From Cyanobium sp. ATX 6F1 (lineage in GTDB: Bacteria > Cyanobacteriota > Cyanobacteriia > PCC-6307 > Cyanobiaceae): 64,000 nucleotides of DNA. Positions 8,095-18,815 of this stretch are shown one piece after another. The notes beneath the pieces are model-generated. The model saw only the letters and a list, made by a program, of their open reading frames with translations, ran no database searches and had not been told where the DNA came from. The number at the start of each line of letters is the position of its first letter. The stretch's first letter is position 1. The position numbers and the translations under genes were made by a program. The stretch lies in assembly GCF_024346315.1 (NCBI RefSeq), contig NZ_JAGQCS010000005.1:237477-301476 (forward strand). The letters run 5' to 3'.

Positions 8095-9735
8095 TCACTG
8101 CGCCGGTTCGGGGTCCGAAATGGAGCTTTCCTGACCTCCCCGGCTCTCCGGCCGTAACAGCGGAAAGGCAATCACATCGCGGATGCTGGGGCTGTCGGTG
8201 AGCAGCATCGCCAGCCGATCAATGCCGATGCCCAGGCCGCCGGTGGGGGGCAAGCCCACCTCCAGGGCCTGGAGGAAGTCTTCATCCAGGCCCTGGGCCT
8301 CCAGATCCCCCGCCAGGCGCCGATCCTGCTGGGCCTCCAGCCGCTGGCGCTGGTCGATGGGGTCGGTCAGCTCACTGAAGGCATTGGCGGTTTCGCGGCC
8401 AACGATGAACAGCTCGAAGCGCTCCACCAGGCCGGGCTTGCTGCGGTGGGCCCGGGCCAGGGGTGAATTCTCCAGGGGGTAATCGATCACGAAGGTGGGC
8501 TGGATCAGATCGGCCTCCACCCGTTGCTCGAATGCCTCCACCAGCAACCGGCCCACCGAATCCGCCAGGGCCGGCGCCTCCAGCCCTGCGGCCTCCATGG
8601 CGGCGGCGGCCGCCGCCCGGTTGGGGAAGCTGGTGAAGTCCAACCCGGTGGCCTGTAGCACCAGATCGTGCATGGTGGACCGGCGCCAGGGGAGGCTGAG
8701 GTCGACCTCCGTGCCCTGGTAGGTGAGGCGGGTGCCACCGCACACCTGCACGGTCACCGCGGCGATCAGCTCCTCGGTGAGCACCATCATGTCGGTGTAG
8801 TCGGCGTAGGCCTGGTAGATCTCCACCGAGGTGAACTCGGGATTGTGGCGGGTGCTGATCCCCTCATTGCGGAAGATTCGCCCCAGCTCGTACACACGCT
8901 CGAAGCCGCCCACCACCAGCCGCTTGAGATGCAGCTCGGTGGCGATGCGCAGGGTGAGAGGGAGGTCGAGGGTGTTGTGGTGGGTCTCGAAGGGCCTGGC
9001 GTCGGCTCCCCCGGGCACGCTCTGCAGCACGGGTGTTTCGATCTCCAGAAAGCCCCGCTCATCGAGCCAGCGGCGCAGCCCGCTCACCAGCCGGGCCCGG
9101 CGCCGGAAGGTCTCGCGGGTCTGGGGGGAGACGATCAGATCCAGGTAACGCTGGCGGTAGCGCTTTTCCACATCCGCCAGGCCGTGCCACTTATCGGGCA
9201 GGGGCTGGAGCGATTTGGTCAGCATCCACCACTGCAGCACCTTCACCGAGAGCTCGCCGCGGTCGGTGCGCCGCAGGGTGCCGCGCACGCCGATCAGATC
9301 GCCGGCATCCACCAGGGAGGTGAGCTGGTCGAAGCTCTCGGGGTTATCCGGCTGGGAGGCGGCCAGGGTGGCCTTCTCGATGAACAGCTGGATCGGGCCG
9401 GATTCATCGGCCAGGGTGAAGAAGGCGAGCTTGCCCATCACCCGGCGGGTCATCACCCGGCCGGCCACCAGCACCTCCAGGTCGCGCTCCGCACCGTTGG
9501 GCAGGTCGGCGTGGTCGCGCTGCAGATCGGCCGTGTGGTGGCTGGGATCGAAGCGCAGGGCATAGGGACCCTGACCCAGGTCGGCGAGGACGCGAGCCTT
9601 GTCCAGTCGGGCCTGCTCCAGGCGGTTGAGGCGCTGCACAGGCACCGGCGGGGGATCAATCAAGAGGCCCCATCCTGCAGGAGAGGGCGCATGCAGGGAG
9701 GGCTCAGGCGCTGACGCCGACCAGGGTGGGTTCAC
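8095..9735 (-). CDS. lysS: Lysyl-tRNA synthetase, class II
   Basis: LysS charges tRNA-Lys. The product has an N-terminal OB-fold anticodon-binding domain ([19 protein letters not shown] region) and a class II catalytic core with motif 1 near [11 protein letters not shown], motif 2 [14 protein letters not shown], and motif 3 [13 protein letters not shown]. The lysine-pocket PLARAHR segment is also present. The drawn ATG start gives 546 residues and overlaps the upstream response-regulator gene by 32 bases. In-frame GTG codons at 9639 and 9645 would give a more usual length of about 510, so the true start is uncertain. Confidence 0.95.
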   Translation of the reverse strand: MNPPWSASAPEPSLHAPSPAGWGLLIDPPPVPVQRLNRLEQARLDKARVLADLGQGPYALRFDPSHHTADLQRDHADLPNGAERDLEVLVAGRVMTRRVMGKLAFFTLADESGPIQLFIEKATLAASQPDNPESFDQLTSLVDAGDLIGVRGTLRRTDRGELSVKVLQWWMLTKSLQPLPDKWHGLADVEKRYRQRYLDLIVSPQTRETFRRRARLVSGLRRWLDERGFLEIETPVLQSVPGGADARPFETHHNTLDLPLTLRIATELHLKRLVVGGFERVYELGRIFRNEGISTRHNPEFTSVEIYQAYADYTDMMVLTEELIAAVTVQVCGGTRLTYQGTEVDLSLPWRRSTMHDLVLQATGLDFTSFPNRAAAAAAMEAAGLEAPALADSVGRLLVEAFEQRVEADLIQPTFVIDYPLENSPLARAHRSKPGLVERFELFIVGRETANAFSELTDPIDQRQRLEAQQDRRLAGDLEAQGLDEDFLQALEVGLPPTGGLGIGIDRLAMLLTDSPSIRDVIAFPLLRPESRGGQESSISDPEPAQ

Positions 9736-10513
9736 CCACCCGCTGGGAGGCGTAGCCGGTGCCGCGCACGGTGAGGATCAGCTCCGGGTTGCGCGGATCG
9801 GGTTCGAGCTTGCCGCGCAGGCGGGCCACGTAGACGTCGACAACGCGCAGGTCGGCGGCCCGGCGGGGTGGGTAGCCCCAGAGCTGCTCGAGGATCTCCG
9901 CCCGGGGCACCACCTGGCCCGGTTCGCGGAACAGCAGCTCCAGCAGGCTGAATTCGGTGTAGGTGAGCCCGATGCGCTCGCCCTCGCGCGTCACCTGGCG
10001 GCGGTTGGTGTCCACCACCAGATCGCCGACGCGCATCACCCCGTGGCCCACGGGCAGATCCCTGGGTTCGCTGGCGGCCGAACCGCGGCCCACCCGGCGC
10101 AGGATGGTGGCGATGCGGGCTTCGAGCTCCTTGGGGCTGAAGGGCTTGGGGAGGTAATCGTCGGCTCCGAGATCCAGGCCCGCCACCCGCTCGGTGATCG
10201 CATCGAGGGCGGAGAGAAAGATGATCGGCACGCAGGATTCGGCCCGCAGCCGCCGACAGACGGCGAAGCCATCGAGCTTCGGCAGCATCACATCGAGCAC
10301 CACCAGATCCGGTTGCTCCTGGTGGAAGAGGTTCAGCGCCTCCTCCCCGTCTTCCGCGCAGATCACCCGGTAGCCCGCCAGTTGCAGGCGCATCACCAAC
10401 ACCCGGCGCACCGCCGCCTCGTCGTCGACCACGAGCACGGTGGCCTGATGCTCGTCATGCCCGGAGTCGAAGGAATCGCCCTGATCTGGACGGGGATGGT
10501 CCTCCAATGGCAT
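9704..10513 (-). CDS. rpaB: OmpR-family response regulator RpaB
   Basis: RpaB is the essential cyanobacterial regulator of high-light and photosystem genes, normally controlled by the kinase NblS. The 269-residue product has a receiver domain with acidic pocket [12 protein letters not shown] (Asp30, Asp31), phospho-acceptor [12 protein letters not shown] (Asp74), and the highly RpaB-like [17 protein letters not shown] winged-helix output domain follows, ending [15 protein letters not shown] and [10 protein letters not shown]. The receiver matches the RpaB/Ycf27 type much better than RpaA. Start ATG 10513 is preferred to 10543. The 3' end overlaps the longest lysS reading frame. Confidence 0.92.
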   Translation of the reverse strand: MPLEDHPRPDQGDSFDSGHDEHQATVLVVDDEAAVRRVLVMRLQLAGYRVICAEDGEEALNLFHQEQPDLVVLDVMLPKLDGFAVCRRLRAESCVPIIFLSALDAITERVAGLDLGADDYLPKPFSPKELEARIATILRRVGRGSAASEPRDLPVGHGVMRVGDLVVDTNRRQVTREGERIGLTYTEFSLLELLFREPGQVVPRAEILEQLWGYPPRRAADLRVVDVYVARLRGKLEPDPRNPELILTVRGTGYASQRVGEPTLVGVSA

Positions 10514-10684
10514 GGCGTTAAGCCGGATGAAGAAAGGCAACACTACCGCTCAGCGCGGACCCACCGAGCCCTGAAACGGCTGGGATCAGGAGGCTTTCCC
10601 CAAGTCTTAAGGATTCGTCCAGATCCCTCGGCATCCGGATCCACGCACCCCGCGGCGGCCAGCGTCAAAGCCTGCGCCGCTCCG

Positions 10685-12031
10685 CTAGGGCCAGCGGGCT
10701 TCGGCGTAACGGTTCCACTCCAGGGCCGCCGCCGCCAGGGCCTGGTCGCTGCTGATCTGCCCCAGCATCGCCCGCTGCAACTGCGTGTAGAGGATCGACT
10801 GCAGCCGCTTGACCCCCGGGGTGGCAGGCACCAGCACCCGGGCTCGTCCCAGGGTGGTGAGCGAGAGCTTGCGGGCGGAGACCACCTGGGCCTCGGCCGC
10901 CCCCCGGGGCTTGGCCCGCTCCAACTGCTGCCCCACCTGACGCAGGGCGCCGGTGGCCGAAGGCAGCACCTTGGCCTGTTCGGCGAAGCGGGCCTGATTG
11001 GTGGCGTTGGTGAGAAACAGCGCAAAACTGACCGCCTCACGCGGGAGCTTGCTCTGTTTGGGGACCGCCAGGTTCATCACCGCCACGTTGGCGGCGCCAT
11101 CGGGGCCCACCAGCGGCGGAAAGGGGGCCGTGGCGGTGGCGACGGTGGGGGCGTTGGTCTGGATGCTGCGCAGGAACTCCGCCCCGCTGGCCACCTGGGC
11201 CAGGTCACCGCTCTGGTAGAGCTCGATCGCCCGCCGGAACCCCTGGCTCACCACCTCCCGGGGCAGCAGCCCGCGCCGGTAAAGGTCCGTCCAGAAGGCG
11301 AAGGCCCTCCGGCCCGCGGGGCTGTCGAAAGCCGCCCGCTGGCGGGCATCGGTGAGGCTCACCCCCATCTGCACCATCGATTCGAGCAACTCCGCCGAGT
11401 CGTCGGGCACCACCGTGGTGAACAGGGCATAGCGGCCGGTCTGGCGCTTGATCGCCGCCGCGTAGGCGGGCACCTCGCTCCATTGCTTCGGGGGCTGGCG
11501 ATAGCCGGAGCGGGCCAGCAGGCTGCGGTTGGCCAGGGTGATGCGGGTGGTCAGGTACCAGGGGATCGTGATCTGGTGGCCATCGGCGCGGCCCGCCTGC
11601 CAGATGCGGGGCAGATAGGCGCCACCGGCGCCGGGCGGCAGCACCGGATCCAGGTTCAGAAGACCCCCCTTGCTGGCCAGGTTGGCCGCGAACAGGGGGT
11701 TGAGGTTCACCAGGTCAGGGGCGGAGCGGGCGAACACCGACGCCAGCAGCTTGCGCTCCACCGAACCCCAGGGCAGATCGGTCCAACGCACCGTCACCCC
11801 AGGGTTCTGACCTTCCCATTCGGCGATCACGGCCCGCATGTAGCCGTTGAACTTGGGGGCCAGATCCAGGGTCCAGAACTGCAGCTCCCGTTTCGGGGCC
11901 TCGGGCCTGGCGCAGCCGCCGAGCAGCAGCAGGGCAAAAGCGACGCCCGAAGCGCGAACAATCAGCTTGCGTGTCCCCCATGGGCGGGCCATGGAGGGTC
12001 GGTTTCGGGGGATCAAGGAAGAGGGCGGCAA
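10685..12031 (-). CDS. ABC transporter extracellular solute-binding lipoprotein (family 1, sugar type)
   Basis: A 448-residue periplasmic binding protein with a lipoprotein signal: basic start, hydrophobic run, then LLLLGGC with Cys40 as the lipidation site. The mature part resembles family 1 sugar-binding proteins: QFWTLDLAPKFNGYM near the N-terminus, WEGQNPGVTVRWTDLPWG, then PDLVNLNPLFAANLA, and a late NLAVPKQSKLPREAVSFALF. The ligand cannot be deduced. No permease or ATPase gene is adjacent, so it is an orphan component here. It starts four bases after mreD and so probably shares the mreBCD transcript. An ATG at 11992 is an alternative start. Confidence 0.88.
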   Translation of the reverse strand: MPPSSLIPRNRPSMARPWGTRKLIVRASGVAFALLLLGGCARPEAPKRELQFWTLDLAPKFNGYMRAVIAEWEGQNPGVTVRWTDLPWGSVERKLLASVFARSAPDLVNLNPLFAANLASKGGLLNLDPVLPPGAGGAYLPRIWQAGRADGHQITIPWYLTTRITLANRSLLARSGYRQPPKQWSEVPAYAAAIKRQTGRYALFTTVVPDDSAELLESMVQMGVSLTDARQRAAFDSPAGRRAFAFWTDLYRRGLLPREVVSQGFRRAIELYQSGDLAQVASGAEFLRSIQTNAPTVATATAPFPPLVGPDGAANVAVMNLAVPKQSKLPREAVSFALFLTNATNQARFAEQAKVLPSATGALRQVGQQLERAKPRGAAEAQVVSARKLSLTTLGRARVLVPATPGVKRLQSILYTQLQRAMLGQISSDQALAAAALEWNRYAEARWP

Positions 12032-12035
12032 CGGC

Positions 12036-12548
12036 TCAACCCCGCAACGACGAGGTTCGCTGGCGCCAGAACAGCAGCTGCAGCGAGCAGATCATCGGCG
12101 CCAGCAGACCCGTGAGCAGGGTCTGGGCCAGCAGGATCGGCAGGCCGCTGAGCCGCAGCAGCTCAAGCGGAGAGCCCCCTAGGGCGAACTGAAGCATCAG
12201 GCTGAGGTTGAGCAGCAAGGTGCCCACCAGGGCCAGAAGCCCCAGGCTGAAGCTGCGCTCCAGCGGCGGCCCGTTGCGCGCCATCCGGCCCCACCACCAG
12301 CCCAGCAGCGCCAGGGCCGGCATCTGGCTGGCCCCGCCGAGGTTGAGGCCATCGAGCATCAGGCCCAGAGCAAGACCGGCCAGAGCGCCTGAGAGCGGCC
12401 CCTCCACCAGGGCCCAGGGCAACAGCCAGAGCACCGCCCAGGAGGGCGGCACCCCGGTGAGCTTGAGCACGCCCGGGGAAGCCAGCACCAGCAGGGGAAC
12501 GGCCAGGGCCGTGGCCACGTACCAGGGCTGACGAGACAGCAGCGCCAT
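12036..12548 (-). CDS. mreD: Rod shape-determining protein MreD
   Basis: A 170-residue integral membrane protein with about five hydrophobic segments and few charged residues, matching the MreD family in length and topology. A glycine-rich central part reads GALAGLALGLMLDGLNLGG. MreD works with MreC and MreB in the elongasome that guides lateral peptidoglycan synthesis. The call rests on hydrophobic pattern plus its position as third gene of mreB-mreC-mreD; sequence conservation alone in MreD is weak. Spacing to mreC is three bases. Confidence 0.9.
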   Translation of the reverse strand: MALLSRQPWYVATALAVPLLVLASPGVLKLTGVPPSWAVLWLLPWALVEGPLSGALAGLALGLMLDGLNLGGASQMPALALLGWWWGRMARNGPPLERSFSLGLLALVGTLLLNLSLMLQFALGGSPLELLRLSGLPILLAQTLLTGLLAPMICSLQLLFWRQRTSSLRG

Positions 12549-12551
12549 GGC

Positions 12552-13301
12552 TCAGCGACGGCTGGAGAGCATCACCTGAACCCCGTCGATGGCCTCGATC
12601 GGAGCGCTCAGCTGCACCAACGCCTCGGGGGCCGGCATCACCTTGTCGTCCACGGCCTGAATCACCCCGACGGTGAGGTTGGGGGGTACCAATGTGCTGG
12701 CCGGGGAGGTCACCACCAGATCACCCGGTCGCACCTGGGGATCCTTCTCCAGGAACCGCAGCACCGGGCGGGCGGTGCCCAGGCCCGTGAGCAGACCATG
12801 GCGCTGGGTGCGCCCCACCCAGACGCCCACGTGGCTGCTGGTGTCCGTGAGCAGGGTGACCCGGGCCGTCACCGGGGTGACGCTGGCCACCCGGCCCAGC
12901 AGGCCACCGGGGGCCACCACGGCGTCGCCGGGCTGGATGCCCTGGAGCGACCCCCGGCCGATCACCAGCTGCTGCCACCAGCCCCCAGGTTCCCTGGAGA
13001 TCACCGGCGCCATCAGCAGCTGCGGGTTGGCGTGGCTGAGGTCCAGCAGGGTGCGCAGGCGGCTGTTGTCCTGGCGCAGCTGGGCCAACTGGCTCTGATC
13101 CGAAAGCTTCTCGGCCGACTGAACCCATTCCTGCTGGGCCGAGCCCGGCCAGAACGGGGCGCTGAGCAGGGCGTAGAGCTCGCTCAAGTAAGCCCCCTTG
13201 CTCAGGCGGATGCCCACCAGGGCCAGGAACAGCAGCATCCAGGGCCAGCCCTGGACCAGCAGCCGCGCCGGGGGGACGCGAAAGGGGCGTCCAAGCGGCA
13301 T
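12552..13301 (-). CDS. mreC: Rod shape-determining protein MreC
   Basis: A 249-residue bitopic protein: short cytoplasmic N-terminus, one membrane helix (about residues 17-34), a coiled-coil stretch (SDQSQLAQLRQDNSRLRTLL), and the periplasmic MreC beta-domains. Family marks are APVISREPGGWWQQLVIGRG, GDAVVAPGGLLGRV, LLTDTSSHVGVW, and PGDLVVTSPASTLVPPNLTVG. MreC dimers connect cytoplasmic MreB filaments to the periplasmic peptidoglycan machinery. It lies five bases after mreB and three before mreD. Confidence 0.95.
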   Translation of the reverse strand: MPLGRPFRVPPARLLVQGWPWMLLFLALVGIRLSKGAYLSELYALLSAPFWPGSAQQEWVQSAEKLSDQSQLAQLRQDNSRLRTLLDLSHANPQLLMAPVISREPGGWWQQLVIGRGSLQGIQPGDAVVAPGGLLGRVASVTPVTARVTLLTDTSSHVGVWVGRTQRHGLLTGLGTARPVLRFLEKDPQVRPGDLVVTSPASTLVPPNLTVGVIQAVDDKVMPAPEALVQLSAPIEAIDGVQVMLSSRR

Positions 13302-13306
13302 CGCGA

Positions 13307-14380
13307 TCAGTTGGTGTTGCGCGAGAAGTCAGGGGTGTCCAGCACCCGCTCCAGGCGCTTGTAGTCCTCCAGCACCCGGCCGCAGCCGTTGACCACACAG
13401 AGCAGTGGATCCTCGGCGATGTGGGTGAGGATGCCGGTCTCGTGGCTGATCAGGTCGCTGATGCCGCGCACCAGGGCGCCGCCGCCGGCGAGCATGATGC
13501 CGCGATCGACGATGTCGGCGGCCAGCTCGGGGGGGGTGCGCTCCAGGGTGCGCTTGACCGCCTCGACGATCACGTTCAGGGGTTCGGCCATGGCCTCGCG
13601 GATGTCACCGGCGCGCACATTGATCGTGCGGGGCAGACCGGAGAGCAGGTGGAGACCACGCACATCCATGGAGGTGTCGTCGTGGCGATCGTCGGGGAAG
13701 GCCGATCCGATCCGGATCTTGATGTCCTCGGCGGTGCGCTCACCCACCACGAGGTTATGGACCTTCTTGAGGTAGATGCCGATGGCCTCGCTGAGTTCGT
13801 CGCCGGCCACCCGCACCGACTCGCTCAGCACCGTGCCGCCCAGGCTCAGCACGGCCACTTCGGTGGTGCCGCCGCCGATGTCGACGATCATCGTGCCCAC
13901 GGGCTCGGTGACCGGAAGACCGGCGCCGATCGCCGCCGCCACCGGCTCATCGATCAGGTGCACCTCCCGGGCGCCGGCCAGGCCCGCCTCACGCACGGCC
14001 CGCCGCTCCACGCCGGTCACGCCGCTGGGAATGCCGATCACCAGCCGGGGAGCCACGATGCCGCGGCCCTCATTGCCCTTCTGAATGAAGGACTTGATCA
14101 TCATTTCAGCGGCGTCGAAGTCGGCGATCACGCCATCGCGCAGGGGGCGCACGGCCCGGATGTTCCCGGGGGTGCGACCGAGCATCAACTTGGCCTCATC
14201 GCCCACCGCCAGGGGCACCCCCTTCTCCAGATCGAGCGCCACCACCGAGGGTTCCTGCAGCACGATCCCCTTGCCGGACACGTACATCAAGGTGTTGGCC
14301 GTTCCCAGATCGATGCCGATGTCGCGTGAGAGCTGGAAACGTCGAAAGAACACAGGGGTGCCACCAAGGGGGCGAATCAT
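13307..14380 (-). CDS. mreB: Rod shape-determining actin homologue MreB
   Basis: MreB forms membrane-bound actin-like filaments that organise cell-wall elongation. The 357-residue product has the phosphate-1 loop DIGIDLGTANTLMYV, the second phosphate loop MIVDIGGGTTEVAVLSLGG, the LIDEPVAAAIGAGLP segment, and the adenosine motif GIMLAGGGALVRGI, all standard. ATG 14380 (MIRPLGGTPVFFRRFQLSRD) gives the normal length; longer in-frame versions run into the ssb promoter region. It heads the mreB-mreC-mreD-binding-protein unit and is divergent from ssb, with about 158 bases between them likely holding both promoters. Confidence 0.97.
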   Translation of the reverse strand: MIRPLGGTPVFFRRFQLSRDIGIDLGTANTLMYVSGKGIVLQEPSVVALDLEKGVPLAVGDEAKLMLGRTPGNIRAVRPLRDGVIADFDAAEMMIKSFIQKGNEGRGIVAPRLVIGIPSGVTGVERRAVREAGLAGAREVHLIDEPVAAAIGAGLPVTEPVGTMIVDIGGGTTEVAVLSLGGTVLSESVRVAGDELSEAIGIYLKKVHNLVVGERTAEDIKIRIGSAFPDDRHDDTSMDVRGLHLLSGLPRTINVRAGDIREAMAEPLNVIVEAVKRTLERTPPELAADIVDRGIMLAGGGALVRGISDLISHETGILTHIAEDPLLCVVNGCGRVLEDYKRLERVLDTPDFSRNTN

Positions 14381-14538
14381 AGGAGTGCTGGCCGGGCGGG
14401 CCCCTGGATGAACGGCAAACTGGGACCTGCCCCAAAAACACAGGCTGATACGTCCGGGGCCAGGGGTGGAACTCCCTGAACGAGGCGCCCCAAGAAAGTG
14501 GCGCATCATTGACCAACTACACATCAGGAGACAACGCC

Positions 14539-14934
14539 ATGGGCGTCAATTCCGTCACCCTCGTCGGCCGGGCCGGCCGCGACCCCGAGGTGCGCTACTT
14601 CGAATCGGGCAGCGTGGTGGCCAACCTCACCCTTGCGGTCAACCGCCGCAACCGCGACGAAGAGCCCGACTGGTTCAACCTCGAGATCTGGGGCAAGCAA
14701 GCCCAGGTGGCCGCCGACTATGTCCGCAAGGGCTCCCAGCTGGGAATCATCGGTTCGCTCAAGCTCGACCGCTGGACCGACCGGGCCACCGGTGAGGAAC
14801 GCAGCAAGCCGGTGGTGCGGGTGGACCGCCTCGAACTGCTGGGCTCCAAACGCGACGGCGAGCAGGGCAGTGCCTATGCCGAGGGAGGTGGCTACGGGGG
14901 AGGTGAGCCCAGCTCCGAGGAAGTGCCTTTCTGA
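14539..14934 (+). CDS. ssb: Single-stranded DNA-binding protein
   Basis: A 131-residue SSB with an N-terminal OB fold: MGVNSVTLVGRAGRDPEVRY, WFNLEIWGKQAQVAADYVRK, and GSLKLDRWTDRATGE. A short Gly-rich linker follows, then an acidic C-terminal tip EEVPF, a variant of the DDIPF-type tail that recruits replication and repair proteins. The start is supported by AGGAG at 14526-14530, nine bases before the ATG; an upstream in-frame TTG at 14509 is disfavoured. It is divergent from mreB. Confidence 0.95.
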   Translation: MGVNSVTLVGRAGRDPEVRYFESGSVVANLTLAVNRRNRDEEPDWFNLEIWGKQAQVAADYVRKGSQLGIIGSLKLDRWTDRATGEERSKPVVRVDRLELLGSKRDGEQGSAYAEGGGYGGGEPSSEEVPF

Positions 14935-14965
14935 GGGCTCTCCAGCGGGGGCGTGGCGTCTGGGG

Positions 14966-15622
14966 TCAGTGTGTGTTGCGGTGCTTGTTCCAGGTGCGCA
15001 GCCCCAACCAGGCCCCCAGGCCGAGCACAGAGAGCACCAACAGCACCTTGATCGCCTTGGTGAACGGCTCCATCCAAACTTCTACGTTGGTGTAGCCCTC
15101 ACCCAGCATCATCCCAGCCACCGTCAGCAGCAGGGTCCAGATCAGACTGCCTGCGGTGGTCCAGATCAGGAAGGGGGCCAAAGGCATCATCTCGATCCCC
15201 GCCGGCACCGAGATCAGCGTGCGGATCCCTGGCACCAGTCGACCCCAGAACACCAGCGCCGTGCCGTGGCGGTTGAACCAGCTGCGGCTGCGGCGTAGCT
15301 CCTTGGTGCTGATGCCGATCCAGCGGCCATGGCGCTCGAGCCAATGCTCAATCCGCTCTTCGTTCACGAGGCGGCCAACGCCGTACCAGGGCAGGGCTCC
15401 GAGCACTGTGCCCAGCAAACCGGCCAGCACCACTGGAACCAAGGCGAGCTTCCCCTGCTGCACATAGAACCCCCCCAGGGGCATGATCAATTCCGAGGGA
15501 ATGGGCGGAAACAAATTCTCCAGAAACATGGCGGCAAAAATCGCGCCATAACCCGCGGTCGGATTGGCCTCCACCGCCGATCCGATCATGTCGGGCAACT
15601 GTTGAACCAAATCGATGGCCAC
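14966..15622 (-). CDS. DedA family membrane protein
   Basis: A 218-residue polytopic protein of the DedA/VTT superfamily. The sequence shows the re-entrant loop ENLFPPIPSELIMPLGGF, a central LPWYGVGRLV, the diagnostic FWGRLVPGIRTLISVPAG, and C-terminal membrane helices ending in a basic RTWNKHRNTH tail. Bacterial DedA proteins are implicated in undecaprenyl-phosphate or phospholipid flipping, which is family knowledge and not shown here. It converges on ssb and is downstream of the ahcY terminator, so it likely has its own promoter in 15623-15703. Confidence 0.92.
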   Translation of the reverse strand: MAIDLVQQLPDMIGSAVEANPTAGYGAIFAAMFLENLFPPIPSELIMPLGGFYVQQGKLALVPVVLAGLLGTVLGALPWYGVGRLVNEERIEHWLERHGRWIGISTKELRRSRSWFNRHGTALVFWGRLVPGIRTLISVPAGIEMMPLAPFLIWTTAGSLIWTLLLTVAGMMLGEGYTNVEVWMEPFTKAIKVLLVLSVLGLGAWLGLRTWNKHRNTH

Positions 15623-15703
15623 AGGAAGCGATCAGAGGGGTCGTGGCAAGTCTTCCAGACCAGCAGGCTGAGAACGCCTCCAGAGACCAAAGGCCAGGGG
15701 CAC

Positions 15704-15729
15704 AAAAAAGCCCGACCAGAAGGCCGGGC
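15704..15729 (-). terminator. Rho-independent terminator after ahcY
   Basis: Read on the minus strand, a stem of GCCCGGCC pairing with GGTCGGGC (one G-T pair) around a 4-base loop is followed directly by six T residues. It lies about 37 bases past the ahcY stop, in the correct orientation for that gene. Confidence 0.85.
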
Positions 15730-15765
15730 AGGAATCAAAGGCGGCCGATCAGCCAGCCAGTTTGC

Positions 15766-17193
<1,428 letters not shown>

Positions 17194-17328
17194 GGGGGTT
17201 CGCGGCAGTGTGGATTGAGGTGTTGAGGGTGCGATCGGAACGGCAACCCCCCCAGGAAAAGCCTGGGGCCTGGGAATATCTGCAGAGACGCCGAGGCTTC
17301 GGGCTCGCTTGAGATGCAATCTACAGGG

Positions 17329-17781
17329 ATGGACCAGCGTGATGTGTTCCTGGCCGACCCGTCGGCCACCGCCCGGCTGGGGGAACGTCTGGCCGTCGAG
17401 TTGCTGAGCCTGGAGCCAGCCGACCGCCTGCTGCTGCTGCGGGGCCAGCTGGGGGCGGGCAAGACCTCCCTGGTGCAGGGTCTGGCCAGCGGCCTCGGCA
17501 TCGACGAGCCGGTCACCAGCCCCACCTTCGCCTTAGCCCAGCATTACCAGGGCTGCCGGGGCGAAGCACTGACCCATCTGGTCCACCTCGATCTGTACCG
17601 GCTGGAGGGGGCCTCGGCCGCTGATCTCTACCGGCAGGAGGAGGAGGAAGCCCTGGCCCTCGGAGCCGTACTGGCGGTGGAATGGCCCGAGCGGCTGCCG
17701 TTCCTGCCGGCAGGCGCCTGGTGGCTGGATCTGGAACCCGAAGCGGAGGGGCGGCGGGCCAGGTTATTCAGAGCCCCCTAG
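17329..17781 (+). CDS. tsaE: tRNA threonylcarbamoyladenosine biosynthesis ATPase TsaE
   Basis: TsaE is the small ATPase that supports TsaD/TsaB in making the t6A modification of ANN-decoding tRNAs. The 150-residue product has the Walker A motif [17 protein letters not shown], the switch segment [13 protein letters not shown], the [12 protein letters not shown] motif, and the [14 protein letters not shown] end of the domain (here [15 protein letters not shown]). ATG 17329 is preferred; another in-frame ATG lies at 17314. The stop overlaps the convergent sugar kinase stop by four bases. Confidence 0.95.
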   Translation: MDQRDVFLADPSATARLGERLAVELLSLEPADRLLLLRGQLGAGKTSLVQGLASGLGIDEPVTSPTFALAQHYQGCRGEALTHLVHLDLYRLEGASAADLYRQEEEEALALGAVLAVEWPERLPFLPAGAWWLDLEPEAEGRRARLFRAP

Positions 17782-18782
17782 GGGGGAAGCGCCCACTCCT
17801 TCAAAGCCTTCGCCACCTGGGCCTGATCCGGTTGGGGATCGATCGCGCCGGCCCCCTGACACACCAGGGCGCCACAGGCGCAGGCAAAGGCGATCGCGTC
17901 CCGCACCTGGGCCGCCTCGGCTGCCGCCAGCAGCTCCGGCTCGGCGCACAGCCGGTGCAGCAGCCCGGCGAGGAAGGCATCCCCTGCCCCGGTGGTGTCC
18001 AGCACGGGCACGGGGGCGGGGGCCAGCTCACCGCTGTGCCCCCCCAGCCACCAGCGCACCGGTGCCTCACCATCGGAGATCACCACCGCCGGAGCCTGGG
18101 GCAGGGCGGCGGCGATCACCCTGGGGTCCCGGCGGGAGGCCCCCAGACGCTCGAACAGCCAATCCGCCTCTTCGCCGGCCAATTTCAACAGCTGCGTTCG
18201 CTCCAGCAACGGCGCCAGGATGGTCTTGGCCTCCTCAGGCCCCACGGACCAGAAACTGGGACGCCAGTTCACATCGAGAGCCACGGGCACCCCCGCGGCC
18301 GCCGCCAGCGCCACAGCTCGCCACAGGGCCTCCCCCGAAGCGGGGCTTGCCAGGGGCAGGCTGCCGATCAGCAACCAGCGGGCCGCCGGCAGCAGCTGGG
18401 CGAGGGGAGCCCCCAGGGCGGCGGCATCGAGGGCCTGATCGGCGAAGCCCTCGCCCCGATCACCGGCAAAACCACCGAAATGACGCTCACCGGAGCGCTC
18501 CCGCCGCACCAGCACGGCCCGGGTGGGCCGCCACCCATCCCACTGCAGCCCCTGGGTGTCCACGCCGCGCGCGAGCAGCAGCCGCTCAAACGCACGCCCA
18601 AACTCGTCTTCCCCGAGACGGGCCAGAAGTGCGGCGGAGGTGCCCAGCCGGGCCAGGCCGCAGGCCACGTTGGCGGGGGCCCCACCCAGGCGATCGTCGA
18701 CGGGGCCCGCCAGGGCCGGGTCGCCCCCCGGCGGACCGAGCCGATCCACCAGGGCCTCGCCGAGGCAGAGCACCTTCGCCAT
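17778..18782 (-). CDS. PfkB-family carbohydrate kinase (fructokinase-like)
   Basis: A 334-residue ribokinase/PfkB-fold sugar kinase. It has the N-terminal KVLCLGEALVDRLGP, the first PfkB signature region GGAPANVACGLARLG, and the second signature VLDTTGAGDAFLAGLLH, which contains the catalytic Asp and anion hole. The overall pattern and length best fit fructokinase, phosphorylating fructose to fructose-6-phosphate, for example after sucrose cleavage; substrate specificity is inferred. It is convergent with tsaE and follows mutY on the same strand with a 33-base gap. Confidence 0.88.
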   Translation of the reverse strand: MAKVLCLGEALVDRLGPPGGDPALAGPVDDRLGGAPANVACGLARLGTSAALLARLGEDEFGRAFERLLLARGVDTQGLQWDGWRPTRAVLVRRERSGERHFGGFAGDRGEGFADQALDAAALGAPLAQLLPAARWLLIGSLPLASPASGEALWRAVALAAAAGVPVALDVNWRPSFWSVGPEEAKTILAPLLERTQLLKLAGEEADWLFERLGASRRDPRVIAAALPQAPAVVISDGEAPVRWWLGGHSGELAPAPVPVLDTTGAGDAFLAGLLHRLCAEPELLAAAEAAQVRDAIAFACACGALVCQGAGAIDPQPDQAQVAKALKEWALPP

Positions 18783-18815
18783 GCCCTCAAGCTATCGGCG
18801 GTCTTCGCCGCCGCA

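Noticed and set aside
9599..12115. Long plus-strand open frames (for example 9599-12115, 17682-20012, 32222-34066) opposite recognised genes
   Set aside because: They are antisense shadows caused by high GC. The proteins have no sensible motifs, and the opposite strand holds lysS/rpaB, the sugar kinase/mutY and secA.
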